The notes beneath the pieces were generated by a model. It did no database searches. It was not told the origin of the DNA and saw nothing but the letters and a program-made list of their open reading frames with translations. From UBA1433 sp964581565 (GTDB taxonomy: Bacteria > Bacillota > Clostridia > Eubacteriales > UBA1433), in NCBI GenBank assembly GCA_964581565.1, contig CAZOOZ010000002.1, forward strand, positions 124,001 through 188,000: a DNA stretch of 64,000 nt. The letters are read 5' to 3'. The position numbers and the translations under genes are program-made. Position 1 is the stretch's first letter; every line of letters begins with the position of its first letter. Shown piece by piece: positions 16,689 to 24,249 of the stretch.

Positions 16689-17135
16689 TTATTCTATTTC
16701 TATCTTGTTTTTTCCTTCGGTTTTTTCCGCTTTCGGAACTGTGATACTCAGTGTGCCGTCGTTTAATTTTGCTTTGATATTTTCCCCGGCAGCGTCAGCT
16801 AAATAAATACTTCTTGCCATGGAAGAATATCTTCGCTCCTTATGGATGTAGTTTTTTGTGCTTTCGTCTTTGTTTTCTTCTCTGGCAATTGCAATCGTGA
16901 GTCTGCCGTCTGTCATATTGATATTGATTTCTTCTTTTTTCACTGCCGGCAGATCTGCCTCGACAACATAATCTTTTTCGTTTTCCACAACATCGATTTT
17001 GAAAGTATCCGCAGCAAAGCTTCTGCGCAGCGCGAACGGCTCGGCGAAAAAGTCGTCAAGCATGTTGTAGAAATCATCAAAACCCTTATTTACTACATTT
17101 GTTCCTTTTCTGTTAAATGGTACTAATCCAGCCAT
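16689..17135 (-). CDS. hsp18: Small heat-shock protein (Hsp20/alpha-crystallin)
   Basis: A 148-residue ATP-independent holdase that binds unfolding proteins. The N-terminal arm MAGLVPFNRK with FDDFYNMLDDFFAEP is typical of Clostridial Hsp18. The alpha-crystallin domain runs from about DTFKIDVVENEKDYVVEADL to the end, with the conserved LNDGTLSITVPK beta-strand pair and an IEIE tail replacing the usual IxI anchor. Start ATG 17135 has AAAGGAG 9-10 bases upstream; the ATA/TTG codons before it are not needed. A perfect CIRCE element lies just upstream, so HrcA repression is expected. It stands alone with its own terminator. Confidence 0.93.
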   Translation of the reverse strand: MAGLVPFNRKGTNVVNKGFDDFYNMLDDFFAEPFALRRSFAADTFKIDVVENEKDYVVEADLPAVKKEEININMTDGRLTIAIAREENKDESTKNYIHKERRYSSMARSIYLADAAGENIKAKLNDGTLSITVPKAEKTEGKNKIEIE

Positions 17136-17169
17136 GATTAACAACTCCTTTATAATAATTTTTATTTTG

Positions 17170-17196
17170 TTAGCACTCTATCTTGTTGAGTGCTAA
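17170..17196. promoter_or_regulatory. CIRCE element (HrcA operator)
   Basis: TTAGCACTC, nine bases, GAGTGCTAA, an exact match to the CIRCE consensus, 35 bases upstream of the hsp20 start. HrcA binds it and represses at normal temperature. Confidence 0.95.
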
Positions 17197-17283
17197 TTTA
17201 TATTTACCACTTTTTGTAAATGATGTCAATACCTTTTTTAAAAATTTTTTATGTTTTTTCATTATCAATTTATTCTTTTATTT

Positions 17284-17967
17284 CTAAATTGCTCCAAATG
17301 TTTCGTTAAAAAATATATACATTCCCAAAGCAAAATAAATCAAGGCAGAAAGAATTTTGAAAAATTTTGAAGACTTATTATCTACTGCACTGCCAACAAT
17401 ATAAGTACTCAGTACGCCTATCGCCGCATCTATTGTAAGGCCGATCAACAAAAAGCTAAAGCCTAACAGCAATAATTGACTGCCCACATGTCCAAGAGCC
17501 TTATTTGTAAACTGGGGTAAATAAGCAATATAAAAGAAAATAACTTTAGGATTCATTAGATTTGTAAACATTGCCTGACAAAAAGTCATCCGTGTTGATT
17601 GTTTTTGAGAGTCCGTTTTTACGTTCAGTTCCCTATCACGCAAAGTCTGTATAGAGTCCGTTTTTACGTTCAGTTCCCTATCACGCAAAGTCTGTATGCC
17701 GATTAAAACCAAATAGAGGCCGCCACAAACTTGCAATATATGAAAGGCCTGATTCGAAACACTGAAAAAAGCAGCCAGTCCACAGCTCACAACAATCGTG
17801 TAAAACAACATGCTCACTGATATTCCAAGCGCAGCGGTTATCCCTGCTTTTCGTCCAAGTCGAATACTTGTAGCTATAATATACAGCATATCAGCTCCCG
17901 GTATGACACAAATAATGAATGTCGACCCTAAAAAAATGATATATTTTGTTAAATCTATAGTGAACAA
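17284..17967 (-). CDS. LysE/RhtB-family amino-acid exporter with a duplicated 15-residue loop
   Basis: A 227-residue membrane protein with six helices. PGADMLYIIATSIRLGRKAG (about 24-43) is the conserved first-loop signature of LysE/RhtB exporters, which expel amino acids or analogues by proton exchange. The cytosolic loop after helix 3 carries an exact tandem copy of SIQTLRDRELNVKTD, encoded by a perfect 45-base duplication (17608-17697), so the protein is 15 residues longer than it would be otherwise. TTG 17967 is the start, with GGAGG seven bases upstream. It is divergent from a CGNR-type gene whose promoter region contains repeated ATGTAAC boxes. Export function is inferred from family. 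Confidence 0.88.
   Translation of the reverse strand: MFTIDLTKYIIFLGSTFIICVIPGADMLYIIATSIRLGRKAGITAALGISVSMLFYTIVVSCGLAAFFSVSNQAFHILQVCGGLYLVLIGIQTLRDRELNVKTDSIQTLRDRELNVKTDSQKQSTRMTFCQAMFTNLMNPKVIFFYIAYLPQFTNKALGHVGSQLLLLGFSFLLIGLTIDAAIGVLSTYIVGSAVDNKSSKFFKILSALIYFALGMYIFFNETFGAI
17608..17697. repeat. Perfect 45-base tandem duplication inside the LysE gene
   Basis: Copies 17608-17652 and 17653-17697 are identical by eye. The period is a multiple of three, so the frame is kept. Identity at the base level suggests a recent event or an unstable, phase-neutral repeat. Confidence 0.92.
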
Positions 17968-18010
17968 AAAAAACCTCCGAATAAAAAAGCAAGGATTTGT
18001 AACGTTTTTA

Positions 18011-18039
18011 TTGACATAATATGGTTACATCATTATAAT
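18011..18039 (+). promoter_or_regulatory. Consensus sigma-A promoter overlapped by an operator
   Basis: TTGACA, 17 bases, TATAAT, both hexamers perfect. GTTACAT (18024-18030) and ATGTAAC (18042-18048) form an inverted repeat across the spacer and -10. A further ATGTAAC lies at 18057-18063. A repressor, probably the CGNR-type protein, would block RNA polymerase here. Confidence 0.85.
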
Positions 18040-18091
18040 AAATGTAACACGTTGAAATGTAACTGTCAATATACATTATGGAGGTTACTTC

Positions 18092-18655
18092 ATGGATTTG
18101 TTATGTCTTGAGTTTATCAACAGCAAATGGTACAAAACACATCAGCTGTTCGAAGATCCTTTATATAGCCAGGAATGGATGCATGATTTTTGTGAAAAAT
18201 GGAAACTGAAAGAGACAGATGTAGAAAATATCGAAGATATGAAAGTACTAATCGACCTGAGAACTTTTTTAAACGAGGCAGCTTTTGAATTCTGCAAAAC
18301 AAGAAAGTTATCCAAAAAAACTATTTTTCGGTTAAATAAGTATTTATCACCTGTTTCTTATCAGGTATTGGAATCTGTGAATGACACCTTGCAATTAAAG
18401 ACAATTCCCAAAAAAGAAAATATGCAGTGGCTCTCATATCAAATAACGCTCTCTTTTGCCGAGCTTTTAACTCAATCAGATATTGAGCGCATAAAGCTTT
18501 GCCAAAATCCCGACTGCGGCTGGATTTATTATGATCTGAGCCGTGCAGGCACACGAAAATGGTGTGATAACACATGCGCATCTCTTATGAAAGTACGCAA
18601 ATTCAGAGAAAGACAAAAGGAGAAAAACAATGAACATCACCTACAAAACAAATAA
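18092..18655 (+). CDS. ABATE/CGNR zinc-finger-like regulator
   Basis: A 187-residue protein of the type with an N-terminal helical stress-sensing (ABATE-like) region and a C-terminal zinc finger. The finger reads LCQNPDCGWIYYD, SRAGTRKWC, then DNTC; the four Cys fit the CGNR zinc finger, but the defining CGNR tetrapeptide is CASL here. The last 30 residues are basic (KVRKFRERQKEK), fitting nucleic-acid binding. GGAGGTTACTTC precedes ATG 18092. Its gene overlaps the next (GNAT) by 26 bases and is driven by a perfect promoter carrying ATGTAAC boxes, next to a divergent exporter. I infer that it controls this exporter/acetyltransferase pair. Confidence 0.72.
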   Translation: MDLLCLEFINSKWYKTHQLFEDPLYSQEWMHDFCEKWKLKETDVENIEDMKVLIDLRTFLNEAAFEFCKTRKLSKKTIFRLNKYLSPVSYQVLESVNDTLQLKTIPKKENMQWLSYQITLSFAELLTQSDIERIKLCQNPDCGWIYYDLSRAGTRKWCDNTCASLMKVRKFRERQKEKNNEHHLQNK

Positions 18656-19034
18656 AGCCATCAATACGCAGCAATTGCAGGATCTTTTTCTATCCGTTGA
18701 TTGGGCTTCCGGCAAATATCCCGATAAAATATCTGCGGCCATGCAAAATTCGGATACAGTCTACACAGCTTGGGACGGTGAAGCTCTCATAGGTCTTATC
18801 AATGTGTTAGACGACGGCATCATGACTGCATATATTCACTTTTTATTGATCAGGCCAAGCTATCAATCACATGGAGTCGGCAGAGAACTGCTTCGTTTAG
18901 TAAAAGAAAAGTATAAAGACTATTTAAGACTTGTGTTGATTTCATATGATCAAAAAGTCAATTTTTATAAAAACTGCGGCTTTGATATCGGAGAGCACGA
19001 AACACCTATGTTTTTAACATCGCTTGAAAATTGA
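18630..19034 (+). CDS. GNAT-family N-acetyltransferase
   Basis: A 134-residue acetyltransferase of the single-domain GNAT fold, which transfers acetyl from acetyl-CoA to an amine. Beta-4 reads AYIHFLLIRPSYQSHGVGRELL (about 70-91). The RPSYQSHGVG loop is the pyrophosphate-binding motif A. Motif B is the terminal YDQKVNFYKNCGF. AAAAGGAG lies 7-8 bases before ATG 18630, inside the end of the CGNR gene, so the two are translationally coupled. With the divergent LysE exporter, a detoxification role is plausible but unproven. Confidence 0.85.
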   Translation: MNITYKTNKAINTQQLQDLFLSVDWASGKYPDKISAAMQNSDTVYTAWDGEALIGLINVLDDGIMTAYIHFLLIRPSYQSHGVGRELLRLVKEKYKDYLRLVLISYDQKVNFYKNCGFDIGEHETPMFLTSLEN

Positions 19035-19461
19035 TATATAAATTCTGCCTTTCGATTATAACGGACGCTGCTCTCAGCGTCCCATCCCCTTTAACCCTGC
19101 TTTATTTTTGCATATTCTTTTTTTATTTTTTTCATATAAATCAATCACATACCGTCTTTTTATCGCGCATCAAAGTGCCCGATACCCTCACATGCATCTC
19201 AATGCTCTTCTGTCAAAAATGCATATGACCTTCATTACAAAATAACATTCGGGTCAACTGCTCAATTTATTGTATCGCACATCATCAACTGGAATAAATG
19301 ACATGCGTATCATAGTCTTCTCGGACCCCTCTTATTAAATTTTCCGGACATCTCATGCTCATCACGCGACATAATCGGTGCATAAATTCAAATTTTTTTA
19401 TAGCCTTCCCTCTTCTGCCTATGCTACAATAACATTATGAAATCTAATCGGGAGCACAGTC
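19035..19461. other. Non-coding spacer with one hairpin
   Basis: Over 400 bases without a supported gene. GGACGCTG, CTCT, CAGCGTCC (19063-19082) forms a GC-rich hairpin shortly after the GNAT stop and may end its transcript, though a strong T-run is missing. A TACAAT-like -10 lies just before the peptidase gene at 19462. Confidence 0.5.
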
Positions 19462-19923
19462 ATGTCTGGTTTTTTTATTCTGAAACATTTTATCAATGAC
19501 AACATCGAAATATTCCATTGCCCACTTGCGGGGAAAATAAAAGCGCTCTACTGCGATAACACGATCGCTTTGAATAAAAACCTTTCCACCACAGCCGAAG
19601 AAACATGTATTTTAGCCGAGGAGCTTGGCCATCACTACACATCCTGCGGAGATATCCTCGACCAAAGCAAGACTGAAAACATTAAAGCCGAAAAAAGAGC
19701 ACGCCGTTGGGCGGCGGAAAAGCTAATCCGGCCGCATGATTTCATCGACGCGTTCAATGCAGGAGTCTCTAACCGCGCGGAGCTCGCAGAATTTTTAGAC
19801 GTGACGGAAAAATTTATTGAAATGGCGCTGGAACATTTCATCAATATACATGGGCTTTTTCTTACTATAGATAATTACACGATTTGTTTTGATCCTTTGC
19901 TTGTTATAAAAAATTTTGATTGA
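19462..19923 (+). CDS. ImmA/IrrE-type metallopeptidase-like protein
   Basis: A 153-residue protein resembling ImmA, the peptidase that cleaves phage and ICE repressors. The segment CILAEELGHHYTSCGDIL (about 48-65) matches the active-site helix of this group; the zinc motif is EELGH rather than HExxH, a variant I recall from phage-type ImmA proteins. The next conserved part, AEKRARRWAAEKLI, fits too. Residues 95-125 look like a small helix-turn-helix (RAELAEFLDVTEKFIEMAL). CGGGAG lies about 9 bases before the ATG. No phage repressor, integrase or structural gene is adjacent, so it is an orphan. Catalytic activity is uncertain. Confidence 0.72.
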   Translation: MSGFFILKHFINDNIEIFHCPLAGKIKALYCDNTIALNKNLSTTAEETCILAEELGHHYTSCGDILDQSKTENIKAEKRARRWAAEKLIRPHDFIDAFNAGVSNRAELAEFLDVTEKFIEMALEHFINIHGLFLTIDNYTICFDPLLVIKNFD

Positions 19924-19926
19924 AAA

Positions 19927-20017
19927 AGAAACAGGCCTAAAAGCCATAAATTATTTGACCTTTATGCCCGTTTCTCCCAACCACTGCTTAAGCAGCTTAG
20001 ATTTTGACCCGTTTTTT
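19927..20017. repeat. Structured intergenic element A
   Basis: AGAAACAGGC pairs imperfectly with GCCCGTTTCT (ends 19975). It is followed by CTGCTTAAGCAG, a perfect hairpin (19984-19995), and then GACCCGTTTTTTT, which could pair with the same 5' segment. It shares its layout and an AnAGnCCTAAAAG start with elements B and C. Confidence 0.5.
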
Positions 20018-20137
20018 TATAAATATGCTAAATAATGTTGGAAATATTTCCTATTATATCTTATGCTTATAGTATGAAAACTTGACGAAAATTTTTTAAA
20101 AATTTTATTTTCTTTTAATGAAAGGAGGATCCGGTCT

Positions 20138-20599
20138 ATGAAATTCAATTGCCCGTTGATTGTTGTACGCGATCTGGCACGATCACGTAAATTTTATGAG
20201 GAAGTTTTAGGTCAGGAAGTTATTTTAGATTTCGGCGAGAACATCACGTTTAACGGAAATTTCTCTCTTCAAACTTTGGATAGCTGGCAAACCTTTATTT
20301 GCAAACCAGAAAGTGATATTGCCTTTGGTTCAAACAGCTTCGAATTATATTTCGAAGAGGACTGCTTTGATGAATTTTTAAGCAAACTTTCGGTCTATTC
20401 CATTGAGTATATACATTCTTTGGTTCAATATCCTTGGGGGCAGAGGGTGCTGCGTTTTTATGACCCGGATCGTCACATTATCGAAGTGGGAGAAAGCATG
20501 GCATGCGTTGTGCGCCGCTTTTATGATCAAGGGCTTTCAATCGATGACATATCCGCTCGCACACAGCATCCGGTTGAATTTGTGAAAAACTGCTTGTAA
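20138..20599 (+). CDS. VOC (glyoxalase/bleomycin resistance) family protein with C-terminal extension
   Basis: A 153-residue protein. The first 120 residues form a vicinal-oxygen-chelate domain: LIVVRDLARSRKFYEEVLGQ is the first beta-alpha unit and RVLRFYDPDRHIIEVGE the last strand with its usual metal-ligand Glu. The final 33 residues (ACVVRRFYDQGLSIDDISART onward) look like a helix-turn-helix-like tail. Metal ligands in the N-terminal half are not all evident, so the enzymatic role is open; binding of a toxic small molecule is another option. AAAGGAGG lies about ten bases before the ATG. Monocistronic, with structured elements on both sides. Confidence 0.8.
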   Translation: MKFNCPLIVVRDLARSRKFYEEVLGQEVILDFGENITFNGNFSLQTLDSWQTFICKPESDIAFGSNSFELYFEEDCFDEFLSKLSVYSIEYIHSLVQYPWGQRVLRFYDPDRHIIEVGESMACVVRRFYDQGLSIDDISARTQHPVEFVKNCL

Positions 20600-20600
20600 A

Positions 20601-20690
20601 AAGAAAATAGACCTAAAAGACTAAATCCTCAGACCTGCTTTTAAAAGTCTACTTCCTCCACTGCATTATTTGCAGTGACAGTCTTATTTT
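20601..20690. repeat. Structured intergenic element B
   Basis: GAAAATAGACCTAAAAG at the left can pair with CTTTTA...GTCTA (20638-20651) or with GTCTTATTTT (20681-20690). Between these lies a perfect hairpin CACTGCA, TTATT, TGCAGTG (20659-20677). Confidence 0.55.
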
Positions 20691-20746
20691 GCTCGAATCT
20701 TTTTCTTTTATTCGTGGAAAAATTTTGCATGAAATTGATTCATAAA

Positions 20747-20830
20747 AGAAAATAGACTCAAAAGCATAAACATAAGTCTATCCTATATAAGCCTATTTTC
20801 CCCACTGCACTCGCCGCAGTGATGAATATA
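20747..20830. repeat. Structured intergenic element C
   Basis: GAAAATAG (20748-20755) pairs perfectly with CTATTTTC (20793-20800), while TAGACT can instead pair with AGTCTA (20775-20780). The hairpin CACTGC...GCAGTG (20803-20821) follows. Same orientation and order as element B. Confidence 0.55.
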
Positions 20831-20927
20831 CTATTCCCTCGGGGCAAAAAAACATGCTTTAAAATAACTGGTATTTTCTACTAATTTATTTTAAAATTTA
20901 AACAAATTAAATGATAGGAGATTTGAA

Positions 20928-21590
20928 ATGATGTTAGGGTATGATCAGTTTTTACTGAAGTTGAAATCAAAGCCTCAGACAGAAACACTGACGGAAGAAT
21001 TTTTATCCTCTCCAGAAAATATTTCTTTGCTGATGGATTTTATCCATACACAGAAAGGTTCGACCAAATTTCTTTGCGAAAAAGTCGTTCGTCGCATAAG
21101 CGAAATAAATCCCTCGCTTCTCTATCCTTACTTCGATACGATCGTATCTTTCTTATCAAGCGAAAGCAACATCATCCGTTGGGGCGCATTCTTCACACTG
21201 GCAAATATGGCATCAGTTGATAATGAAAACAAATTTGAATCCATCTTTGAGCTTTACTTTTCTTTTCTCTCTTCACAGTCCATGATCACCGCCTCCAACG
21301 TCGTAAAAAGCGCACCGAAGATCATTGCCGCCAAGCCTGCCTTAGAAGAGACAATCACAAATAAACTTCTCTCGACACAAAACAACACCTATTATATGAA
21401 GGGCGAGCCTTCAGGCGAATGTAAAAACGTTCTTTATTCCCATCTGCTCGATTGTTTTGATAAATATTTTCTCTCTTCGCATATGAAAAGAGAAATATTG
21501 GATTTTGCGAAAAATCAATTAAATAACTCAAGAGCTTCCGTAGCAAAAAAAGCCGGTATTTTTGTAAAAAAATATGCTTGTTTTCAATAG
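20928..21590 (+). CDS. HEAT-like helical repeat protein
   Basis: A 220-residue soluble protein made almost wholly of helices. Pairs of helices such as CEKVVRRISEINPSLLYPYF and SSESNIIRWGAFFTLANMAS have the spacing of HEAT repeats, with an Arg-Trp-Gly turn at IIRWGA. HEAT-like proteins of this size serve as binding scaffolds; no enzyme motif is visible. Two ATG codons are adjacent (20928 and 20931) with ATAGGAG about 9 bases upstream. A short gap separates it from the following phosphoesterase, so co-transcription is possible. Partner unknown. Confidence 0.62.
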   Translation: MMLGYDQFLLKLKSKPQTETLTEEFLSSPENISLLMDFIHTQKGSTKFLCEKVVRRISEINPSLLYPYFDTIVSFLSSESNIIRWGAFFTLANMASVDNENKFESIFELYFSFLSSQSMITASNVVKSAPKIIAAKPALEETITNKLLSTQNNTYYMKGEPSGECKNVLYSHLLDCFDKYFLSSHMKREILDFAKNQLNNSRASVAKKAGIFVKKYACFQ

Positions 21591-21653
21591 AATCTGCTCC
21601 TTCTATATGATATAATTTTTCTCTATCAACAAAGAAGAGAAAGCTTTACATAT

Positions 21654-22532
21654 ATGAAAAAAACAAAAAAAAGAAGGCCTTATATGCTGAAAATATTATT
21701 ATTTATTATTTTTCTGCTGCTTGTGGAACTGCTTTTGAGTAACACACTTTTAAGCATCGGCTCTCTTACAATCAAAAACGAAAAAATCCCTTCTGCTTTC
21801 AACGGATATAAAATCGTGCAGCTCTCAGACCTGCATGGCAGATCCTATGGCAAGGATAATGCCTGCCTGCTGAGAAAAGTCAAAGAGCAGCAGCCGGATA
21901 TCATCGTCCTCACGGGCGATATGGTCAGCTCCACCCATACCGATTTTGATACTTTTTATTCGCTTGCGCGCAGTCTTGTAAAAATATGCCCGGTCTATTT
22001 CGTCATCGGTAATCACGAACAGATGCTTTTAGCCTCCCTGAGAGATGAACTGCTTGATACCATTCAATCCATCGGCATCATCGTGCTTGATAACGAAAAA
22101 ATCTCTCTTGAAAAAGACGGAGAAGCTATCGACCTGTATGGGCTTTGGTTCAATCTGCGCTATTATCGCAATTTGAAAAACCTGCGCGAAGTCTACTCTT
22201 TTGAAGAGCAAAACATAAACCAGCTTCTAGGAGAGAAATCGGATGCTTTTACGATATTGCTCGCACATAATCCCGTCTATTTTGAAACCTACGCCGCATG
22301 GGGCGCCGACCTCACTTTAAGCGGTCACATGCACGGCGGCCTGATCCGCATTCCTTTCATAGGCGGTCTGCTTTCTCCGGAAGTGAAATTTTTTCCCACG
22401 TATGATGCGGGCCTGTACGCCATTGGCGGCAAAATGCTCTACGTCAACCGCGGGCTTGCAAGCGGGCTTTTCGGCATTCGTTTTCTTAATCATCCGGAAA
22501 TTTCAGTCTTTACGCTTGCCAGCACACTTTAA
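21654..22532 (+). CDS. Membrane-anchored metallophosphoesterase (YkuE/YaeI-like)
   Basis: A 292-residue enzyme with one N-terminal membrane helix (about 11-30) and an extracellular or membrane-face calcineurin-type domain. All metal motifs are present: SDLHG (DxH), LTGDMV (GD), IGNHEQ (GNHE), LLAHNP (H) and SGHMHGG (GHxH). Proteins of this layout hydrolyse phosphodiesters or pyrophosphates of lipid or nucleotide substrates; the true substrate cannot be read from the sequence. Length is normal. The ribosome binding site (AAGAGAAAG) is modest. A palindromic hairpin follows the stop. Confidence 0.87.
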   Translation: MKKTKKRRPYMLKILLFIIFLLLVELLLSNTLLSIGSLTIKNEKIPSAFNGYKIVQLSDLHGRSYGKDNACLLRKVKEQQPDIIVLTGDMVSSTHTDFDTFYSLARSLVKICPVYFVIGNHEQMLLASLRDELLDTIQSIGIIVLDNEKISLEKDGEAIDLYGLWFNLRYYRNLKNLREVYSFEEQNINQLLGEKSDAFTILLAHNPVYFETYAAWGADLTLSGHMHGGLIRIPFIGGLLSPEVKFFPTYDAGLYAIGGKMLYVNRGLASGLFGIRFLNHPEISVFTLASTL

Positions 22533-22539
22533 AATAGCA

Positions 22540-22570
22540 AAAGGCTTAAAGAGGGGCACTTTAAGCCTTT
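22540..22570 (+). terminator. Hairpin after the phosphoesterase gene
   Basis: AAAGGCTTAAAG and CTTTAAGCCTTT are perfect 12-base arms around AGGGGCA. A-rich rather than T-rich sequence follows on the plus strand, so termination efficiency is uncertain. Confidence 0.5.
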
Positions 22571-22924
22571 AAAAAGAAAATAATAAAATAGAAAAAAATT
22601 TTTTTAAGATCCTTCTCATATACATTTTGGAGAGGTAGTCTTATTTTCTTCAAAATAAAATTCTCTATACCACTATTTAGTCAATCCCATATATCACCAT
22701 CATAAAAAAGCAAAGAGCTTAAAGTAGAAAACTTTAAACCCTTGCTTTAGAATACTTTAAAGACAGAAAGGTAAATAGGTAAGCTTTAACATTTTAGTTC
22801 GTAAATAGTATATACGATGTAGAAATTTTTATACTTTAATAACGAAAAATTTTTACTTTTTTTATTTATAAAATGCTGCATAAATAAGAAAAACATATAT
22901 TATCTTTTATATTTCATTTTGTCA

Positions 22925-22954
22925 TTGACAAAAATACACAAAATAAAGTACTAT
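22925..22954 (+). promoter_or_regulatory. Promoter of the tandem lipoprotein genes
   Basis: TTGACA, 18 bases, TACTAT. The block TGTCATTGACAAAAATA around the -35 recurs with small changes before other exported-protein genes in this window. Confidence 0.6.
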
Positions 22955-23075
22955 AAGAATATAATTAAAATATTTAATATTTTTTTGTGAAATAATCGCT
23001 CTCAAATTTAATAAAATATACTGTCAAGTTAGTTGTTCCCTAAATAGAATACACAAAACTATGGAGATAGCACCG

Positions 23076-23600
23076 ATGTTAAAACAAGCAAAAAAACTAC
23101 TGTTATTTTTATTCCTGTCTGCTTTGCTTCTCAGCTTTACTTCTTGTAAAAATACAGTATCCGTCTACCGCAATTACGCAGGCGAGAATGATAACTATGA
23201 AGTCAGTGTCCGCGTGCAGCTCGAATACGACGGCAACCCCAAAGTGCCGAAAGGTCTGATGTATGATGATGAGAATTTAACGACTATGATGTATTATGAT
23301 ATCACGTATATCGGCACAAAAGATGTGGAAAATCTGCAAATTACCGGAGTAGAATGGGGGAATAAATACTATTTGCTCAGTCAAAACCAAATCGGCGGTT
23401 ATATGAATTTATTTGATGAAGATAATAAATACAGCACAAAAGATTCAATGCAAACAATTGATATCACCGAGCATGCGTATTACGTGCAATTCACCTACGC
23501 CGACGGCACTACAGAGCGTATCAATACACAACTGACAAGTTCAAAAGGCGAGATTACAGACTTAGATTTAGTGTTTACAGAAAAAACTACTCAAAACTAA
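23076..23600 (+). CDS. Lipoprotein, tandem paralogue 1
   Basis: A 174-residue lipoprotein. The signal ends in the lipobox LSFTSC, so the mature protein is anchored through Cys near residue 24. The mature part opens with TVSVYRNYAGENDNYEVSV and has a beta-rich look through to LVFTE. Start ATG 23076 has TGGAG nine bases upstream; the earlier ATG 23061 lies within that site. Nearly the same protein is encoded directly downstream. The 48 bases at 23509-23556 are identical in both copies, pointing to recent duplication or gene conversion. No family recognised; function unknown. Confidence 0.75.
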   Translation: MLKQAKKLLLFLFLSALLLSFTSCKNTVSVYRNYAGENDNYEVSVRVQLEYDGNPKVPKGLMYDDENLTTMMYYDITYIGTKDVENLQITGVEWGNKYYLLSQNQIGGYMNLFDEDNKYSTKDSMQTIDITEHAYYVQFTYADGTTERINTQLTSSKGEITDLDLVFTEKTTQN

Positions 23601-23615
23601 GGAGGCCGCATCTTA

Positions 23616-24128
23616 TTGAAAAAAATAAAAATTTTTTTACTGTGTCTGTTCCTTTGCTTGTTACTTCTCAGCTTTACATCATGCGGGAAAACAGTATCCG
23701 TCTACCGCAATTATGCAGGTGAGAATGAAAACTATGAAGTCAATGTTCGTGTACAGCTTGAGTACGACGGCAGCCCCAAAGTGCCGAAAGGCATCACTTT
23801 CGGTGATGAAAAATTACAAATGGCAACGCGTTATGAGATTAAGTATATCGGAGAGAAAGATGTAGAAAATCTGCGGATCACACAAATCAATTGGGGTTCT
23901 AATTCATGTGAAGGCAGTCAAAATCAAAACACAGGCTATATGTCTTTATTCGATGAAAATAATAAATATATTATGAACGGTTCACCGCAGCAATATATTG
24001 ATCTGATCGAACCTTATTATTTTATTCAGTTCACCTACGACGGCGGCGCTACAGAGCGTATCAATACACAACTGACAAGTTCAAAAGGCGAGATTATAGA
24101 CTTGGAGCTGGTGTTTAAAAGAGACTAA
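23616..24128 (+). CDS. Lipoprotein, tandem paralogue 2
   Basis: A 170-residue paralogue of the preceding lipoprotein with the same lipobox (LSFTSC) and the same mature start. It diverges in the middle (GSNSCEGSQNQNTGYMSLF) and ends one short tail earlier. TTG 23616 is the start, with AGGAGG about ten bases upstream. The gap to the first copy is only 15 bases, so both are made from one mRNA. The shared but drifting middle suggests two related ligands or surfaces. Function unknown. Confidence 0.75.
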   Translation: MKKIKIFLLCLFLCLLLLSFTSCGKTVSVYRNYAGENENYEVNVRVQLEYDGSPKVPKGITFGDEKLQMATRYEIKYIGEKDVENLRITQINWGSNSCEGSQNQNTGYMSLFDENNKYIMNGSPQQYIDLIEPYYFIQFTYDGGATERINTQLTSSKGEIIDLELVFKRD

Positions 24129-24249
24129 CTCTCACCTTTTCTATCCTGATGTTTATCAATGCTCATCCGGCAACTCTTTCGGTTCTTTTTAAAAGAGCAT
24201 CTTGTTTTGTAATGATGAACATGTCATTTCAATTAAAATAATTTGTTTC

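Larger units (their letters stand above)
20600..20927. other. Non-coding spacer holding two structured elements
   Basis: 330 bases between the VOC gene and the HEAT-like gene. They contain elements B and C described separately, no open frame with a ribosome binding site, and an AT-rich leader before 20928. Confidence 0.6.
22533..23075. other. Long non-coding spacer with hairpins and a promoter
   Basis: 540 AT-rich bases. It holds AAAGGCTTAAAG with its exact complement (22540-22570), a TTATTTT/AAAATAA hairpin (22641-22658), a second AAAGCAA...TTGCTTT hairpin near 22705-22745 and the promoter at 22925. Parts resemble elements A-C: AAAAAGAAAATA at 22571 and GTCTTATTTTC at 22639. No gene is supported. 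Confidence 0.55.

Noticed and set aside
19462..20599. Prophage or integrative element around the ImmA-like gene
   Set aside because: No integrase, excisionase, repressor or structural gene and no attachment-site repeats within 10 kb.
19927..20830. c-di-GMP, glycine or 6S-type known RNA
   Set aside because: The conserved cores of those classes are not present; only hairpins of unknown class are seen.
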